64,000 bases of DNA from Eledone cirrhosa (taxonomy: Eukaryota > Mollusca > Cephalopoda > Octopoda > Eledonidae): assembly GCA_964016885.1 (NCBI GenBank), contig OZ024743.1:343373371-343437370 (forward strand). Direction: 5' to 3'. Positions within the stretch are counted from its first letter, which is position 1. The number at the start of each line of letters is the position of its first letter. Of this stretch, positions 43,501 through 54,769 are shown piece by piece. Under the pieces are notes generated by a model. It saw only the letters and a program-made list of their open reading frames with translations. It had not been told where the DNA came from and did no database searches. The position numbers and the translations under genes were made by a program.

Positions 43501-45590
43501 GATTAGTAGAATTGTTAGTGTAGTAAACTTTTGGATCACAAGGCCATATTTTTTTTGCAGTCTATGATGTTTTTTTGGATCAAAAGAGATTGTGAAAGTC
43601 TAGATTTAGGAGTTATTTACATAGATTATTTACATAGCTGTATATTGTTGATGCATAGAAGGCTTACATATGGATAATGCTTCTAAACAGAATGTTAAGG
43701 AATGAAGAGTCGCATCTACACAGAAATATGTGTAAGTGTTCAAATCATATTTGCTTTCCATGTTGGAATAGTTTGGACAGGTCATCACAGTGTGAAGTTA
43801 GTTCTTATTTAGTTGTTGCCCTCCTAGATAGGTTAGGAAACCACATTCATGCTTACACATTCCAAGTTTTGGCATGTTTTCTACAAAAGGATGCTTTTCC
43901 TAACACTAGCCAAGGACGACCTACCTAACACCAACTGTGTGGTTAAAAGTAACAGTGAGTTGTTATTGTTATTCTCACCCACACACCCTCTTTCCCTGGT
44001 AAAACAGTTGGCCCTGATTCAGCAGACCCATGATTAAATTTGTTCCAGGCATAACCATCCTGTCTTACTTTTGAAAACAATGTACTCCAGACTGCCTTAT
44101 ATGTTTCTTTTATTAAGACAATAAGATAAGTTTTTTTTTTACTTTTTACTGTTAGTTAGGGAATGAAGGATAATAACTTTAACCCATTTCAGGTCCTCCT
44201 GATTAGTAGGGAAGGAAAGTAGAAGAAATCCTAAAACTGGAAACCTTGCCTGAATGCTTGGAACCAAGTCAACTATGGTGGTTTTAAACCATGCAATAGA
44301 TTAAGCCACATCAGAATATTACATCAATATGCAAAGAGCCTGAACAAATAAAGCAAGGCCTTTTGTTCGCCACTCTAACAACTCTGCCCAGGAGTTCTGT
44401 TTTATTTTATCAACCTTGAAAGGAATAAAAGTTGATATCAGTGAGATTTCAACTCAATACCACAAAGTATTTTATCCTGACAATTTAACGCTGAAGGAGA
44501 TTTAGCTGCTATTAATAACAGTTCTTTTGCTGGTTTATTAATGTTAAAATTGACAGATGTAAGAGACAACTGAAATTTGAGAAATACATGAGTTAGTAGA
44601 ATGTTTTATCAGAGAGCACGCACACAACAAGAGTGGTCTGAAAAGAAACTTTTAATCCAAGAGCTGAGAGGCTTTCAATCCATCCATGGTTGGAGATTTT
44701 GCTAATAACAAGACCGCCAACACCAAAGTTTTTAAAGGCAAGGAACCACGTATGAAAGTAGGTCTCAGAGAGATCTAGGTCTCAGAGAGATCTAGCTCTG
44801 CAGAAACCATACTGATATTCACCAAAAAAAAAAAAGATCAGGTTAACGTTTATAACGTTTCCATAACCTTTGGAAGGGTGAACTATAAGATGGTGACTGG
44901 CAGAGTCAGACACGGTTACTTTTCTTTCAAATGAAACAAAAGTCAAGTGTGTACTTACATATACATGAAGTACATATGTGTATAATAAACCATACTATCA
45001 CAATACATTCAGAACACACAATGTACACAGAGTAAATAAATCCATTTCTTAAAGTGTTGTAGTTGTTATTATGGATGGCAACGATAGAAAGCCAGATAAA
45101 ATGGTCCACAGTAATTAAATCGGCGCCACTACATGCCGAGTTCAAATCTGACCGAGGACGCTTTTGTTTTTTGTTGTTGTTTTTTTATCATATAGTTTCG
45201 CCTGTTAAAGCTTTCATTTACTGGATACTTTCAATTGTGTTTATAGTGAAGTCAAACATCAACTGGGAAATTTTGTTCACCATGCCATCCAACTGCATGT
45301 GCTTGGGGTGAGCTTGAGAAAGGGATACGATAAATATCAGGTATGTAGTGAGTTGGTATATTCTTTTCAGACAAACCTGTGGTATAACTAATACTACTGC
45401 GAGAAATATAACCGCCTCATATTTATTTTCTTTTACTTTCCTATTTATAGAGATACAGGATTAAATTAGATTACATAGCACTTTCGATATAATAGTCTAA
45501 ACATGAAAATGTACGCATGTGTAAAAACAGTGTATATAATTTACTCTATCGAATGAGGATGTATATAGTGTTTACTGAGTGTATATTGTA

Positions 45591-45593
<3 letters not shown>
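43501..45593. other. AT-rich intronic sequence with scattered old repeats
   Basis: Old LINE/SINE tail (minus) at about 43840-43945 and old SINE-B words at 44400-44470. The ORFs (43677-43928, 44927-45145, 45063-45311) have no recognisable motif. Confidence 0.5.

Positions 45594-45626
<33 letters not shown>
45594..45626. repeat. (TA)n microsatellite
   Basis: gtgtgtgtatatata tract. Confidence 0.9.
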
Positions 45627-45630
<4 letters not shown>

Positions 45631-46011
45631 CAGACACATTTGTACGGGTGTGTGTACTTTATAAGACTACATTTCTAACACAAAGGTCTGTGGAGCACTG
45701 TTTTTATACTGCATCACAAACATATATGGTGATCTTAATCAATTAACTAGACAAGTATAAAATAAAGTACTCAATATATTTAAAAACAGTATATACATTT
45801 ATTTGAACATCCACATTACAGAGGTGATATTACCTTTCTATCTCTCTCATATATATCTACATACACACACACATTATGCGTGTGTATAATATAAAATAAT
45901 TTTATAAAACTATATATAGACAAAAATCGGACTAGTGATATCGCCAATAGATCATCATGTAATGTATATAAGATATATATATAATATATATCAATAATTT
46001 CTATACTTTTC

Positions 46012-46139
<128 letters not shown>

Positions 46140-46200
46140 CTACAAGATAATTACCGACAGATGAGACTACGTATCTGTAGTAGTGTACATATACCAATAT

Positions 46201-46286
46201 AAATTAATTGTTTCTACTTTTTGGCACAAGGCCAGCAATTATCTCAGTGTATTACTGGTACTTTATTTTATCGACCCCAAATTAAT
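46201..46286 (-). mobile_element. 70-bp truncated SINE-B with perfect 8-bp target duplication
   Basis: aaattaat at 46201-46208 and 46279-46286 flank only the 3' end of SINE-B (tgtttctactttttggcaca ... ttatcgacccc). The head is missing, so it was truncated on insertion. Confidence 0.85.
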
Positions 46287-47437
46287 GAAAGCGTATATCG
46301 TAAGAGTATATATAATATACTCATTCACAAGATATTGAATACGTTATACGTGCTTGTCAATTGATTGTATACATGCTTAGAATATATACCAGTATATGTA
46401 ATCATCTTTATAAGGGTTCATATACATGAGATTATGTATGCATGGGTGGTATATATAGACTATACACATGGATTAAGATAAGCATGCCGATGCATGCATC
46501 ATTAGCGAAGCAGTTAATGTGAGCAAGTTCTTTACACACTTAAAAGACGCTGTAATTATGAACTCCGTCATCGAAGACTGAAGAAAAAAGCAGAAATTGT
46601 GTTAATGTTGTCACGAGACGGACGAATGGAACTTGTTGAAAGAATAACAAAAGTACAACGACCGGGTGAAATAATAATTACGACGATAATAACTACCCCT
46701 TTTTAGACTAGACACAAAGCCAATAGCTGATTGAATCGATTCTTCATTTATCTGCTAGTGTTTCATGTATCGACCCATTGGTCGGAGTGAAAGATGAAGC
46801 CAACATTCCACTGTGTGTTGAACAATGTAATGTCTAAATAGATACTGTAAAACATATAGACCGGCTTACAATAATGATTTTTAATGTAATATGAAGAATT
46901 ATATTTATTTAAGAATGGGGAAAATAAATGAGGTTTGCGACATCCATGCCTTTCTAGAGAAGAGATAACCGAAACGGAGACGCAGAATCAGCAACCCGAC
47001 TGTTATAATAATAGGAGACGGTGCTGGTAGCGGGGACAGGGAAACGTAATAAAATGATCGTAATTACGACGCCAGTAAGGTTTATGAATGTGATGATAAT
47101 GCGACGATGAACGTGTGAACGGTGCCCGGAGAGATGAGGAAACGAACACACTAATGACAAAAACAACAACACGAGTACGAGTTAGGTGGTAGTGATGGTA
47201 ACTGTGATGATATTGACAACAATACACGGGTCTCAAAGCAAAGGGAGGTAACTCGCTATCATGCTTTAATCAAAGCCATCCGCCCCACGCGCTACGTTCA
47301 CCCACCACAAGACCACTAGCGACAATCTATCGAGAATTACCACCACTCGTCGGATCGATGGTTAATTTGTCGGGATAACGGAGACGTTGGGGAGGAGAAT
47401 GTTTATTCAATATATAGTGTGATAAAACATAGCTTAC
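46287..47437. other. GALNT2: Unique, CpG-richer intronic sequence next to exon 1
   Basis: From about 46600 the sequence is more GC- and CpG-rich (for example gtgaacggtgcccggagaga). Such a change near the first exon fits promoter-proximal DNA, but no element could be named. Confidence 0.45.
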
Positions 47438-47527
47438 CTCAGTTTTAATTTCTCGAAGTAAATAATAAGTTACTCCGAACAGCCATATAATTCCGATGCC
47501 GAGCAGCAGGTGAAACCTCCTCCGCAT
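47438..47527 (-). CDS. GALNT2: GALNT2-like coding exon 1 (signal anchor)
   Basis: Thirty codons from ATG at 47525-47527 (A at -3) to ...AAAACTGAG, followed by donor gtaagc from 47437. The peptide starts MRRRFHLLLGIGIIWLFGV and continues TYYLLREIKTE: three Arg, then about 19 hydrophobic residues, then a short luminal stretch. This is a type II signal anchor of a Golgi enzyme, and both the MRRR start and the ...YY that follows the anchor match GALNT2. The frame stays open upstream of this ATG to a TGA near 47606, but contains no earlier ATG, so this start is preferred. It joins exon 2 in phase 0. Together with exon 2 it encodes about 150 residues of a protein expected to be about 560-580. Confidence 0.87.
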
Positions 47528-47571
47528 CCTGGTTGTGACTCCGATAGTTGTATTAACCACCGCCTCCCCAT
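47470..47571 (-). other. Overlapping upstream ORF (33 codons)
   Basis: An ATG at 47569-47571, 44 bases upstream of the GALNT2-like start and in a different frame, opens an ORF that runs past that start and stops at TAA 47470-47472. Its context is weak at -3 (C) but G at +4. If the transcript starts upstream of it, it could lower translation of the main frame. Confidence 0.5.
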
Positions 47572-47700
47572 GCGAACATCGGACCTGCCGCTCCGCTACA
47601 AGATTTCAAACTCCGCCTAGATTTGTAACGAAAGTAGCTAATCGGAGCAGACTATGCGTGTTTGTTTTATTTATTTACTTGTTTGTTTAAATATTTAACC
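47528..47700 (-). promoter_or_regulatory. GALNT2: Probable 5' UTR and promoter-proximal region
   Basis: The minus strand upstream of the start is GC- and CpG-richer (gtagcggagcggcaggtccg at 47580-47600), then becomes AT-rich, with a TATA-like aaataaataaaac at about 47661-47673. The transcription start cannot be placed from sequence alone. Confidence 0.3.
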
Positions 47701-48469
47701 AATCAAAATCGTCCCAGCTAAGAAAAGGGGGAGGATAAAAAAAAGAAAAAAAAATATTAAATAAAAGACATAAATATAATTAAAATAAATAAGTATATAA
47801 ATAAATAACCTAATAAACAAAAAGATTTGGTCAGAAAGTGTGTGAGTGGAGGCGCACTTGCGCTCTGCAATACTTCCGTTATGGAAGTTCATCGATGTCG
47901 CTGAGAAACATCAACTGAGAATGTGGAAGGTGGTGGTGATGACTAGCCAGACTCGTGTTAATTATATCCACATTGGGTCTCCATACCGTTTTTCCACCCT
48001 TACTTTCCTATTTCTCTTTATATCTCTTTTGATATACTGTCTGTGTGTGTTGGTATGTATGTAATGTGTGTGTATATATGTAAATATATATGTATAAATA
48101 AATAAACACATATATATACACATACACATCATCATATCATTTTTATACCCGTTTTAAAAACGATGATATATATATATGTGTGTGTGTGTATGTATGTATA
48201 TATATATATATATATATATATAAGACTTTTGTACCTCTGTTGTCTCCTTGAACTATACACACGTATATATAAAACCATGTGTATATAGCACACACAAACA
48301 CACCCCCGTATCCTACCTATCTTCTCCCAAACCCCCTTTCCTAATCTCACACTACTCCTACGTCCATCTGTTCTCCCCTTATCCGAACTTTCCAGAAGAA
48401 AGACTTCTGTCCGAAACGTTGGACCCTCCTCCACTTCCTCCAAGCGTGAACCTAATATAACTGAATTCC
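47701..48469. other. Upstream spacer with TA/GT microsatellites, no gene seen
   Basis: A-rich block at 47730-47800, (TG)n/(TA)n at 48060-48220. Near 48390-48430, agaagaaagacttctgtccg with gaaacgttgg is a recurring short motif like that in the repeat at 5266. Confidence 0.5.
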
Positions 48470-48749
48470 TCACAAAACTCACTTCCTACTCTCATTTTAC
48501 TGGCAGCTCCTCTGTACATAGCTTGAATTCCTCTCATAAGCCATTCTCCTACACCTAATCTCCTTCAGGCCTTTTCTAGATCAACAAAAGCTAAATATAG
48601 TGGCTTATTTTTTGGTTAGGAATTTCTCTTGTAATTGCCTCACTAAGGAGAGGGCATCGGTAGTACTTTTCCCAGGCATGACACCAAACTGTATCTCATT
48701 TGATTTGACTCTTTCCCTAATTAGCTGCACTCTAACTCCTATCACTTTC

Positions 48750-48849
48750 ATGGTCCATTAGTTTTAATCCTCTGTAGTTGCTGCATTCTAGAGCATCACA
48801 TGGTCCATTAGTTTTAATCCTCTGTAGTTGCTGCATTCTAGAGCATCAC
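48750..48849. repeat. Exact 50-bp tandem duplication
   Basis: atggtccattagttttaatc...gagcatcac occurs at 48750-48799 and 48800-48849 without a mismatch, within the LINE-I RT region. The related copy at 59650-59705 has it once. Confidence 0.95.
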
Positions 48850-49289
48850 CTTTGCCCTTGTAGCAATTTATGATTGTACTGCTGTATTACCTGGTTGACT
48901 ATGCAAGTTACTAGTTTGACTCCTACTTCTGATGCTTTTAGTATCTCAGCAACTATTTCTGATGGTCCCACAGCTTTACCATTCTTCATCTCTTTGATTG
49001 CTTCTTTGACTCTAAAGCTATCAACTTCAATAGCTGGTTCTTCTGATAGGTATGTTGGAGGTAGTCTCTCTTCTTCCCATTCATTCTCTATGTTCATCAT
49101 GCTCTCACAGTAACATTTCCAGGCCTCTTTCTTTTGGGCATCAGTGGTGCTAAGTGCACCAGTGTCATTTCTAACACATTTTTCCCCAACATATCTATTT
49201 ACACAAACACACTGTCTTGCAATGCAGAACACTTCACATCTCTGATCCGCACATCTCAAGACATTGACAAACTTTCTTTTTTCAGCCAC
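48846..49289 (-). pseudogene. LINE-I linker and RT N-terminal fragment
   Basis: The 147-codon ORF includes DAQKKEAWKCYCESMMNIEN and EWEEERLPPTYLSEEPAIEV, then VKEAIKEMKNGKAVGPSEIV (the K-x-G-K-A-x-G-P-S/D motif preceding RT) and IVNQVIQQ. It is broken from the endonuclease upstream by frameshifts. Confidence 0.85.
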
Positions 49290-49697
49290 TTTCTGAGCTG
49301 TGTATATCTGTTGTTTAGCTTATCTCTTAGCTACCTAGTACTGGTCTCAGCTACCCCCATTTTTCCAGTCTTTCCATGCCTCTCTCTTGGCTTTAATGGT
49401 TCTATACACTGTGCTGTTCCACCACCAAGTTTCCTCAGTAGTTGTCATGTAGGAATTTCCAGTTGTCCTTTATGTTATATGTACCTAGCTTGTACCCTCA
49501 TCTACTGCAGCCTGTAGGGTCTTTCTAAACCTATATTGAGCTTCCACACCCTTCATCACCATATTTTTCTGCTTATCTTGTTCTGTCTTGTTTAATTTGA
49601 TGTCGCTAATAACTAATTTATGTTAGGTCGTGCATTCTTCCCCAAAGAATGCTTTAGTGTTTATTACAGTCAGTTTATCTCATTATCTTACGATTAA

Positions 49698-49898
49698 CCC
49701 ATTAGCAATCACATTACTCTATATATACTATTATATTTTCATGGTAAAGGCTTTACCTCACATAATATCGAATCTATGAGATTTTGAAAGTATTTATTTT
49801 GAGAACAATACCTTAACATCAGTTTGAGTGACCAGTTACAGCCAGTTTCAACAGAAAAAGAATTCTAGCTGGTTTTGGCCGGTTTGAATATTAAAGGA
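49698..49898 (+). mobile_element. MITE-1, copy 7, inside LINE-I
   Basis: Ends cccattagcaatca / attaaagga with TTAA on both sides (49694-49697, 49899-49902). Shares the variant gaaagtatttattttgagaa with copy 8. Confidence 0.85.
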
Positions 49899-50345
49899 TT
49901 AAGTAATCAATTTGGCCTGTGTGTTTACCTGACTGATATGAGATCAGGTGACTGGCTGGCTGGTTTCCTGAAATTTGTGTTGCAAATGGTTAGTTTATTT
50001 TTGTCACAGAATTCCAGAAGCCTCAATCCTTCTTCATTTCTTAAGCCATAGCCACAGAATCCATCCTCGTATTGCTCCACATGTCCATCAAAGTCGCCTG
50101 CCAGGATGATGAGGTTTCTTTCATCAATACCTGAAGTTGTCTGTAAAAGTTCCTCATAGAACCTGTTCTTTTGGCCTTTACTTAGTCCTGCTTGTGGAGC
50201 ATGTGTAGATGTGCCACCATTCTATTTCCTACAGTTATTCTAAGCTTGATGATTCTATCACTTACTCTAACTACCTCTATTACCTTATCTATCCATTTCT
50301 CAGCTACTAACATGCTTACAGTGTTCACGCCTGTCCCCTGCAGTT

Positions 50346-51193
50346 GTTTTTGATCGGAGTCACTGCGCTTTCTCTCTCTCTCCCTCTTATATATATATAT
50401 ATATTAGGATTGGTGCTCTGAAATAGCAATGTATACATGAATGTATGTATAGTATATTTGGCAATATACCGTATGTTTAATTAAAAACATTTAGAAGACC
50501 ATACGCTATCATTTTAAAGTAGTGACTATGTCACTTCTTTTCAACGAAAGAAGGGAGAGAAGCTGACAGTCTGTTTCATGCTGGTTGGCGTTCATCAGAG
50601 CCACGTACTCCCCTGCTTTCACCAAAAATTATAGAAGCTGGATTCTTATAGAATTCCAGTACTAATCAAGAGCTGATTATACAGAGCGATTGCTGGTCCA
50701 GCAAAAATTAGGTATTAGGATTGGTGCTCTGAAATAGCGATGTATACATGAATGTATGTATAGTATATTTGGCAATATACCGAATGTTTAATTAAAAACA
50801 TTTAGAAGACCATACGCTATCAGTTTTATATATATATAATTCAGTTTTATATATATATAATTCAAGGGTAAGAAATTGTCTAGACAAGTTATCCACATAT
50901 GCATGTTTATACAATAATATAGGTGCAATAACATACGAAGATCTAAGAGTAAAGTTGTTAGAAGATCGATTCTTACCATCCATATACATATATAAATCAA
51001 CTTACTTAAATATGGTAAAATTCCGAAATTTCAATATTTCTTACAGCTGTTTCATGAGTGCAAGAGAAATGGAAGGAACCATAAGATGAAACACTCAATC
51101 ATCAGTAGAAATTCATCTTCCTAAATGCATTAGAGATGACCAGTTACTATAGATTCAAAAGAGTATCTGAACGCACATGATGAGGAATGTACT
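50346..51193. repeat. Region with two 110-bp direct repeats
   Basis: attaggattggtgctctgaa ... agaccatacgctatca occurs at 50401-50511 and 50713-50822 with only two or three differences. A further short repeat, ttcagttttatatatatata, is doubled at 50821-50865. A (TA)n tract precedes the first copy. ORFs around 50790-51000 are not credible. Confidence 0.85.
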
Positions 51194-51374
51194 AATAATT
51201 GTTTCTACTTTGGGCACAAGGCCAGCAATTATCCCAGTGTATTACTGGTACTTTATTTTATCGACCCTTTAAGGATGAAAGGCAAAGTTAACCTCGGCGG
51301 GATTTGAACTCAGCGCCATAACTCTTTGCTGCAAAGCATGGTGTCTGACCCTCTACCGATACTGCCAATCAACA
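51194..51374 (-). mobile_element. SINE-B (minus), near full-length
   Basis: attgtttctactttgggcac through ggatttgaactcagcgccat to gatactgccaatc. Confidence 0.85.
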
Positions 51375-51861
51375 ATATGCGGGTACAAACAGGCCAACGT
51401 GAACGCTAGAAATAGCAGTGAGTTTGGTCTAAAATGAATCAGCTCGACTAAAATTTATTGTTAGGAGCAGAAGCACATATATTATAAGATTGATTAATAT
51501 GTAAAATTATTAATCATATTGTCTGACAAATGTATAGGTTAACCAAAGTACTAAAAATAGTCACTATTAGAACCTAAAGTCAGCTTTACTGATATAAAAT
51601 TTAAGAATTTCCATTCAGAGCAGTTACACAATAATTCAAGGGTAAAAAATTGTCTAGACAAATGTATCCACATATGTGTGTTTGTACAATAATATAAGAA
51701 TATTTGTGTAACTCTTAAATTTTATATTTGTAGTGCTGACTTTAGGTTCTAGCAGTGACTATCTGTAACATTTTGATTAACCTATACTTTTGTCAGACAA
51801 TGATTGATAATTTTATGTATTAATCAATATTTTAATATATATATATTTTTTGTTTTATTTT
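51375..51861. other. AT-rich spacer, no gene seen
   Basis: aattcaagggtaaaaaattgtctagac at 51631-51657 repeats a phrase from 50861-50887, and 51690-51790 partly mirrors 51540-51610 in inverted orientation. Confidence 0.5.
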
Positions 51862-52304
51862 ATAGATAATCTAATCCCTACTGTGGTAGTACAATGATCT
51901 GAATCTAGTGGGAAGAAAGAGTTATAATCTTCACAGTTCATTGCACTATTTTTCCACTTCTTTTTTATTAAAATATGATCAAGTTGACATTGGGCACCAT
52001 TTGGATATTTAACCCTTTAGCATTTACATTACTCTATATATACTATTATATTTTCATGGTTAATGCTTTATCTCACATAATATTGAATCTATGAGATTTT
52101 GAAAGTATTTATTTTGAGAACAATACCTTAACATCAGTTTGAGTGACCAGTTACAGCCAGTTTCAACAGAAAAAGGGGAGAATTCTGGCCGGTTTGAACA
52201 TTAAAGGGTTAAATATCCATGACTTTCTTGGTTTTTCTCATACTTATCTTCTATATCAGTCAGATTACATTCATTTAAAAGATCCAACAATAATTCCTTT
52301 TGCC
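51862..52304 (-). pseudogene. LINE-II endonuclease segment, inverted, split by MITE-1
   Basis: On the minus strand, from 52304 downwards: LLDLLNECNLTDIEDKYEKN, then (across MITE-1) GAQCQLDHILI, KKWKNSAMNCEDYNSF and a final SDH motif followed by GIRLSIK. This is the C-terminal half of an AP-endonuclease-type domain. The reading direction is opposite to the RT that follows at 52310. Confidence 0.8.
52013..52208 (+). mobile_element. MITE-1, copy 8, inside the LINE-II endonuclease
   Basis: Ends ccctttagcattta / cattaaaggg, TTAA at 52009-52012 and 52209-52212. Very similar internally to copy 7. Confidence 0.9.
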
Positions 52305-52309
52305 TGATC

Positions 52310-54230
52310 TGCACAAATACAAATGAGAACATCAAAGAAAATTACACAGTTGAAATTAATAACAGATACCATGCTCTTCAAGACCAATCTCAAGACAACT
52401 CTGCCAACACAATGATTGAAAACATAATTGAAGTACATAAAAAGGCTGCAGAATGGCACATATCTCTGAAACCATGCAAAGCAAACAAGAAGGTCCCATG
52501 AGAATACCAAAAAGTAGTAAGGAAAAGGAAAGAATTAAAAAGTGCCTATTCTAAACACATGCTTCATCCAACTAAAACAAACAGCTTATATTTGAAGCTA
52601 AAAGGAATTTGGATAATGTTTATATCAAAGAACTGCTGCATAATTCCCACTTAAATTGAAAAACTATGCTTGCATGGAGTGTTATCAATAAAAGAAAGAA
52701 ATCCAGTCAAAGTAAGATAAAAGCTGAATGCCTCGAGGAAAGAGTAAAGTTGTGGAAGGAGCATTTTGTTAAGTTATTGGGACAACCTCTCTTGATAGTT
52801 GAAGGAAATATTGACAAGGTATTTGACCCACTGCCTATTGATGTTGGTGATTTTACAATGCAGGAGTTGAAAAATGCAATCAAGTCAACACAAAACAACA
52901 AAGCTACAGGCTTGGATAATAAACCAGTAGAAGTATGGAAAGAGTTGCTTGAAATCTACCAACAGACTTTCAAAGGAAATGTACCAAAAATTTGAAGAAA
53001 AGGAGGAATAGTGCCTCTCATTTTATTGGTAGTTGCAGCTAAAATCTACAACAAACTCTAAACAGAATAAGACCAAATCTAGACCTGAAACTCAGAATAA
53101 ATCAAAATAGTTTCAGACAGAATAGATCAACTGTTTCACAAATATTGACATTGTGACGGCTACTAGAAGGCATCAGATAAAAGAACCTGAAAGCTGTACT
53201 AACTTTCATTGACTCCATCCATAGAGGAAAGCTTATGTCAACTCTAGTTGTATATGGCAGACTTGATGCCATAGTTTGATATAAATGTACTCTATATAAA
53301 CATGAAGGCTCAAGTTCTCTTTCCTAATCGTGATACAGAGTTTTTTCAAATCCTAGTAGGTGTAGTTCAAGTTGACACATTGGCACCATATCTTTTCATA
53401 ATTGCTCTGGACTATTCCATGAGGGAAGCCAATATTAATGAACATGATCTTAGTTTTACATTGACACAAAAGAGAAGTAAGCAAAACCCACAAACTGTAA
53501 TATGTGATACAAATTTGGCTAATGACATATTCAAGAACATCATAAACTCTAATTCTCTGCCAGAAAAATTGGTCTACACATAAATGTTATTAAGACAGAG
53601 TACATGTGACTAAACCAAAATGGAAATCTTGTCTCTCTGGATGGCAAAATATTAAATCAAGTTGATGATTTTCTATATTTTGGCAGCTGGGTGAGTTCAT
53701 CAAAAAAGGACATTGACATTAGAATTTCCAAAGTTCGGGTTGCATTAAACAAATTGGAAAGAATATGGAAGTCAGATCTACCCAGAAAAATTAAAATATC
53801 ATTTTTGTGAACATCTGTTGAGTCAGTGTTGTATGGATCGGGTACATGGATCCTGACACAGGTATTTGAGAAGAAACTAGATAGTGCATACACTAAAATG
53901 TTTAGGGTTGTACAAAACATAAACTGGCATTAACATATTACAAATGAAAGTTTATACAGAAACTTGCCAAAGATGAGAACTACAATTGCTCAAAGGTTAC
54001 AATTCGCAGGACATTGCTGGAGAAGTAAGCAGGAAGTTATACACAAGCTACTAGTGAGGGAACCAACTCACGGAAGATGCATTAGAGGAAGACCTGCTCA
54101 AACGTTCATTGATTAACTCAGACAATACAAGTAAAGAGCAGTTGCCGAGAGCAATGAAAAATTGTGAATTCTGGAGAGACTTTGTCAGGAATATTTGACT
54201 GTGGTCGCGATGATGATGATGATATAATGT
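52310..54230 (+). mobile_element. LINE-II, RT-bearing segment
   Basis: Sense-strand RT segment of a second non-LTR family, ending in a (GAT)n tail at 54209-54226. With the inverted endonuclease at 51862-52304 it makes one element with a 5' inversion. Confidence 0.85.
52320..54180 (+). pseudogene. LINE-II reverse transcriptase, many frameshifts
   Basis: Pieces in order: ENYTVEINNRYHALQDQSQD (52345), WHISLKPCKANKK, then ORF 52666-52995 (ERVKLWKEHFVKLLGQP, FTMQELKNAIKS, NNKATGLDNKPVEVWKELL), a region of decayed motif A (TFIDSIHRG at 53205), ORF 53302-53583 with motif B (DTLAPYLFIIALDY), then motif E and thumb (VDDFLYFGSWVSSSKKDIDI, RIWKSDLPRKIKIS) and C-terminus (LQFAGHCWRSKQE, VREPTHGR, GRPAQTFID). 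Motif A has lost its usual residues and motif C is unclear. Non-functional. Confidence 0.82.
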
Positions 54231-54334
54231 ATGCATGAGAGTCAATGACCATCCAATAGTATGTACATGTGTATCTGTGTATATATATATACGCACATAC
54301 ACACACACATATATTATGCGCAGGGACATAGAAA
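54231..54334. repeat. TA/CA microsatellite
   Basis: gtgtatatatatatacgcac and cacacacacat between LINE-II and LINE-III. Confidence 0.7.
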
Positions 54335-54769
54335 TACTCAGGCTGAGTGCGCAGTAAGCCCACTAGGAATGAGAGACCCTCTGATTCTCATTAGGATATC
54401 TCTCTAGGAGAGGGAAACTCTGATGTAAAACCTGTGGCTTAATAGTAACTGATGATATTGATCTGTTCTTCTTTTCAGATTAAAGCTGTTGTTGCTCAGT
54501 GGGTGGTGTTGGTCCAGTGCAAGGCCTTTAAAAAGCTTCATGCAGAGGCATCACTCAATATCAGGTAATCTTTGAAATGATATGAATGGCTGAATGTATC
54601 TTTAAAAGGTGACATGATGAAAATGAATGCTCAAAATTTTGAAATAAATGAAAATAAGGGTTCTGGAACAACATGTGGTGAAAGGGTCTGACTTGGCAGG
54701 TGTCCTGGGACATTGCAGCCCAGGCCTAATCATCATCCCAATACTGCAGTGAAACCTTTGAAGCCTTTA

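Larger units (their letters stand above)
48470..50345 (-). mobile_element. LINE-I copy (minus) including endonuclease and RT N-terminus
   Basis: On the minus strand, endonuclease codons (MLVAEKWIDKVIEVVRVSD, RIIKLRITVGNR) begin near 50330 and RT follows to motif A-B codons at about 48550-48700. It contains a 50-bp exact tandem duplication and a MITE-1 copy. The 3' part of the element is missing at 48470, so this is a 3'-truncated fragment. Confidence 0.85.

Noticed and set aside
46954..47236. Minus-strand ORFs near exon 1 as further exons
   Set aside because: No splice signals or family similarity, and they lie inside intron 1 downstream of the exon 1 donor.
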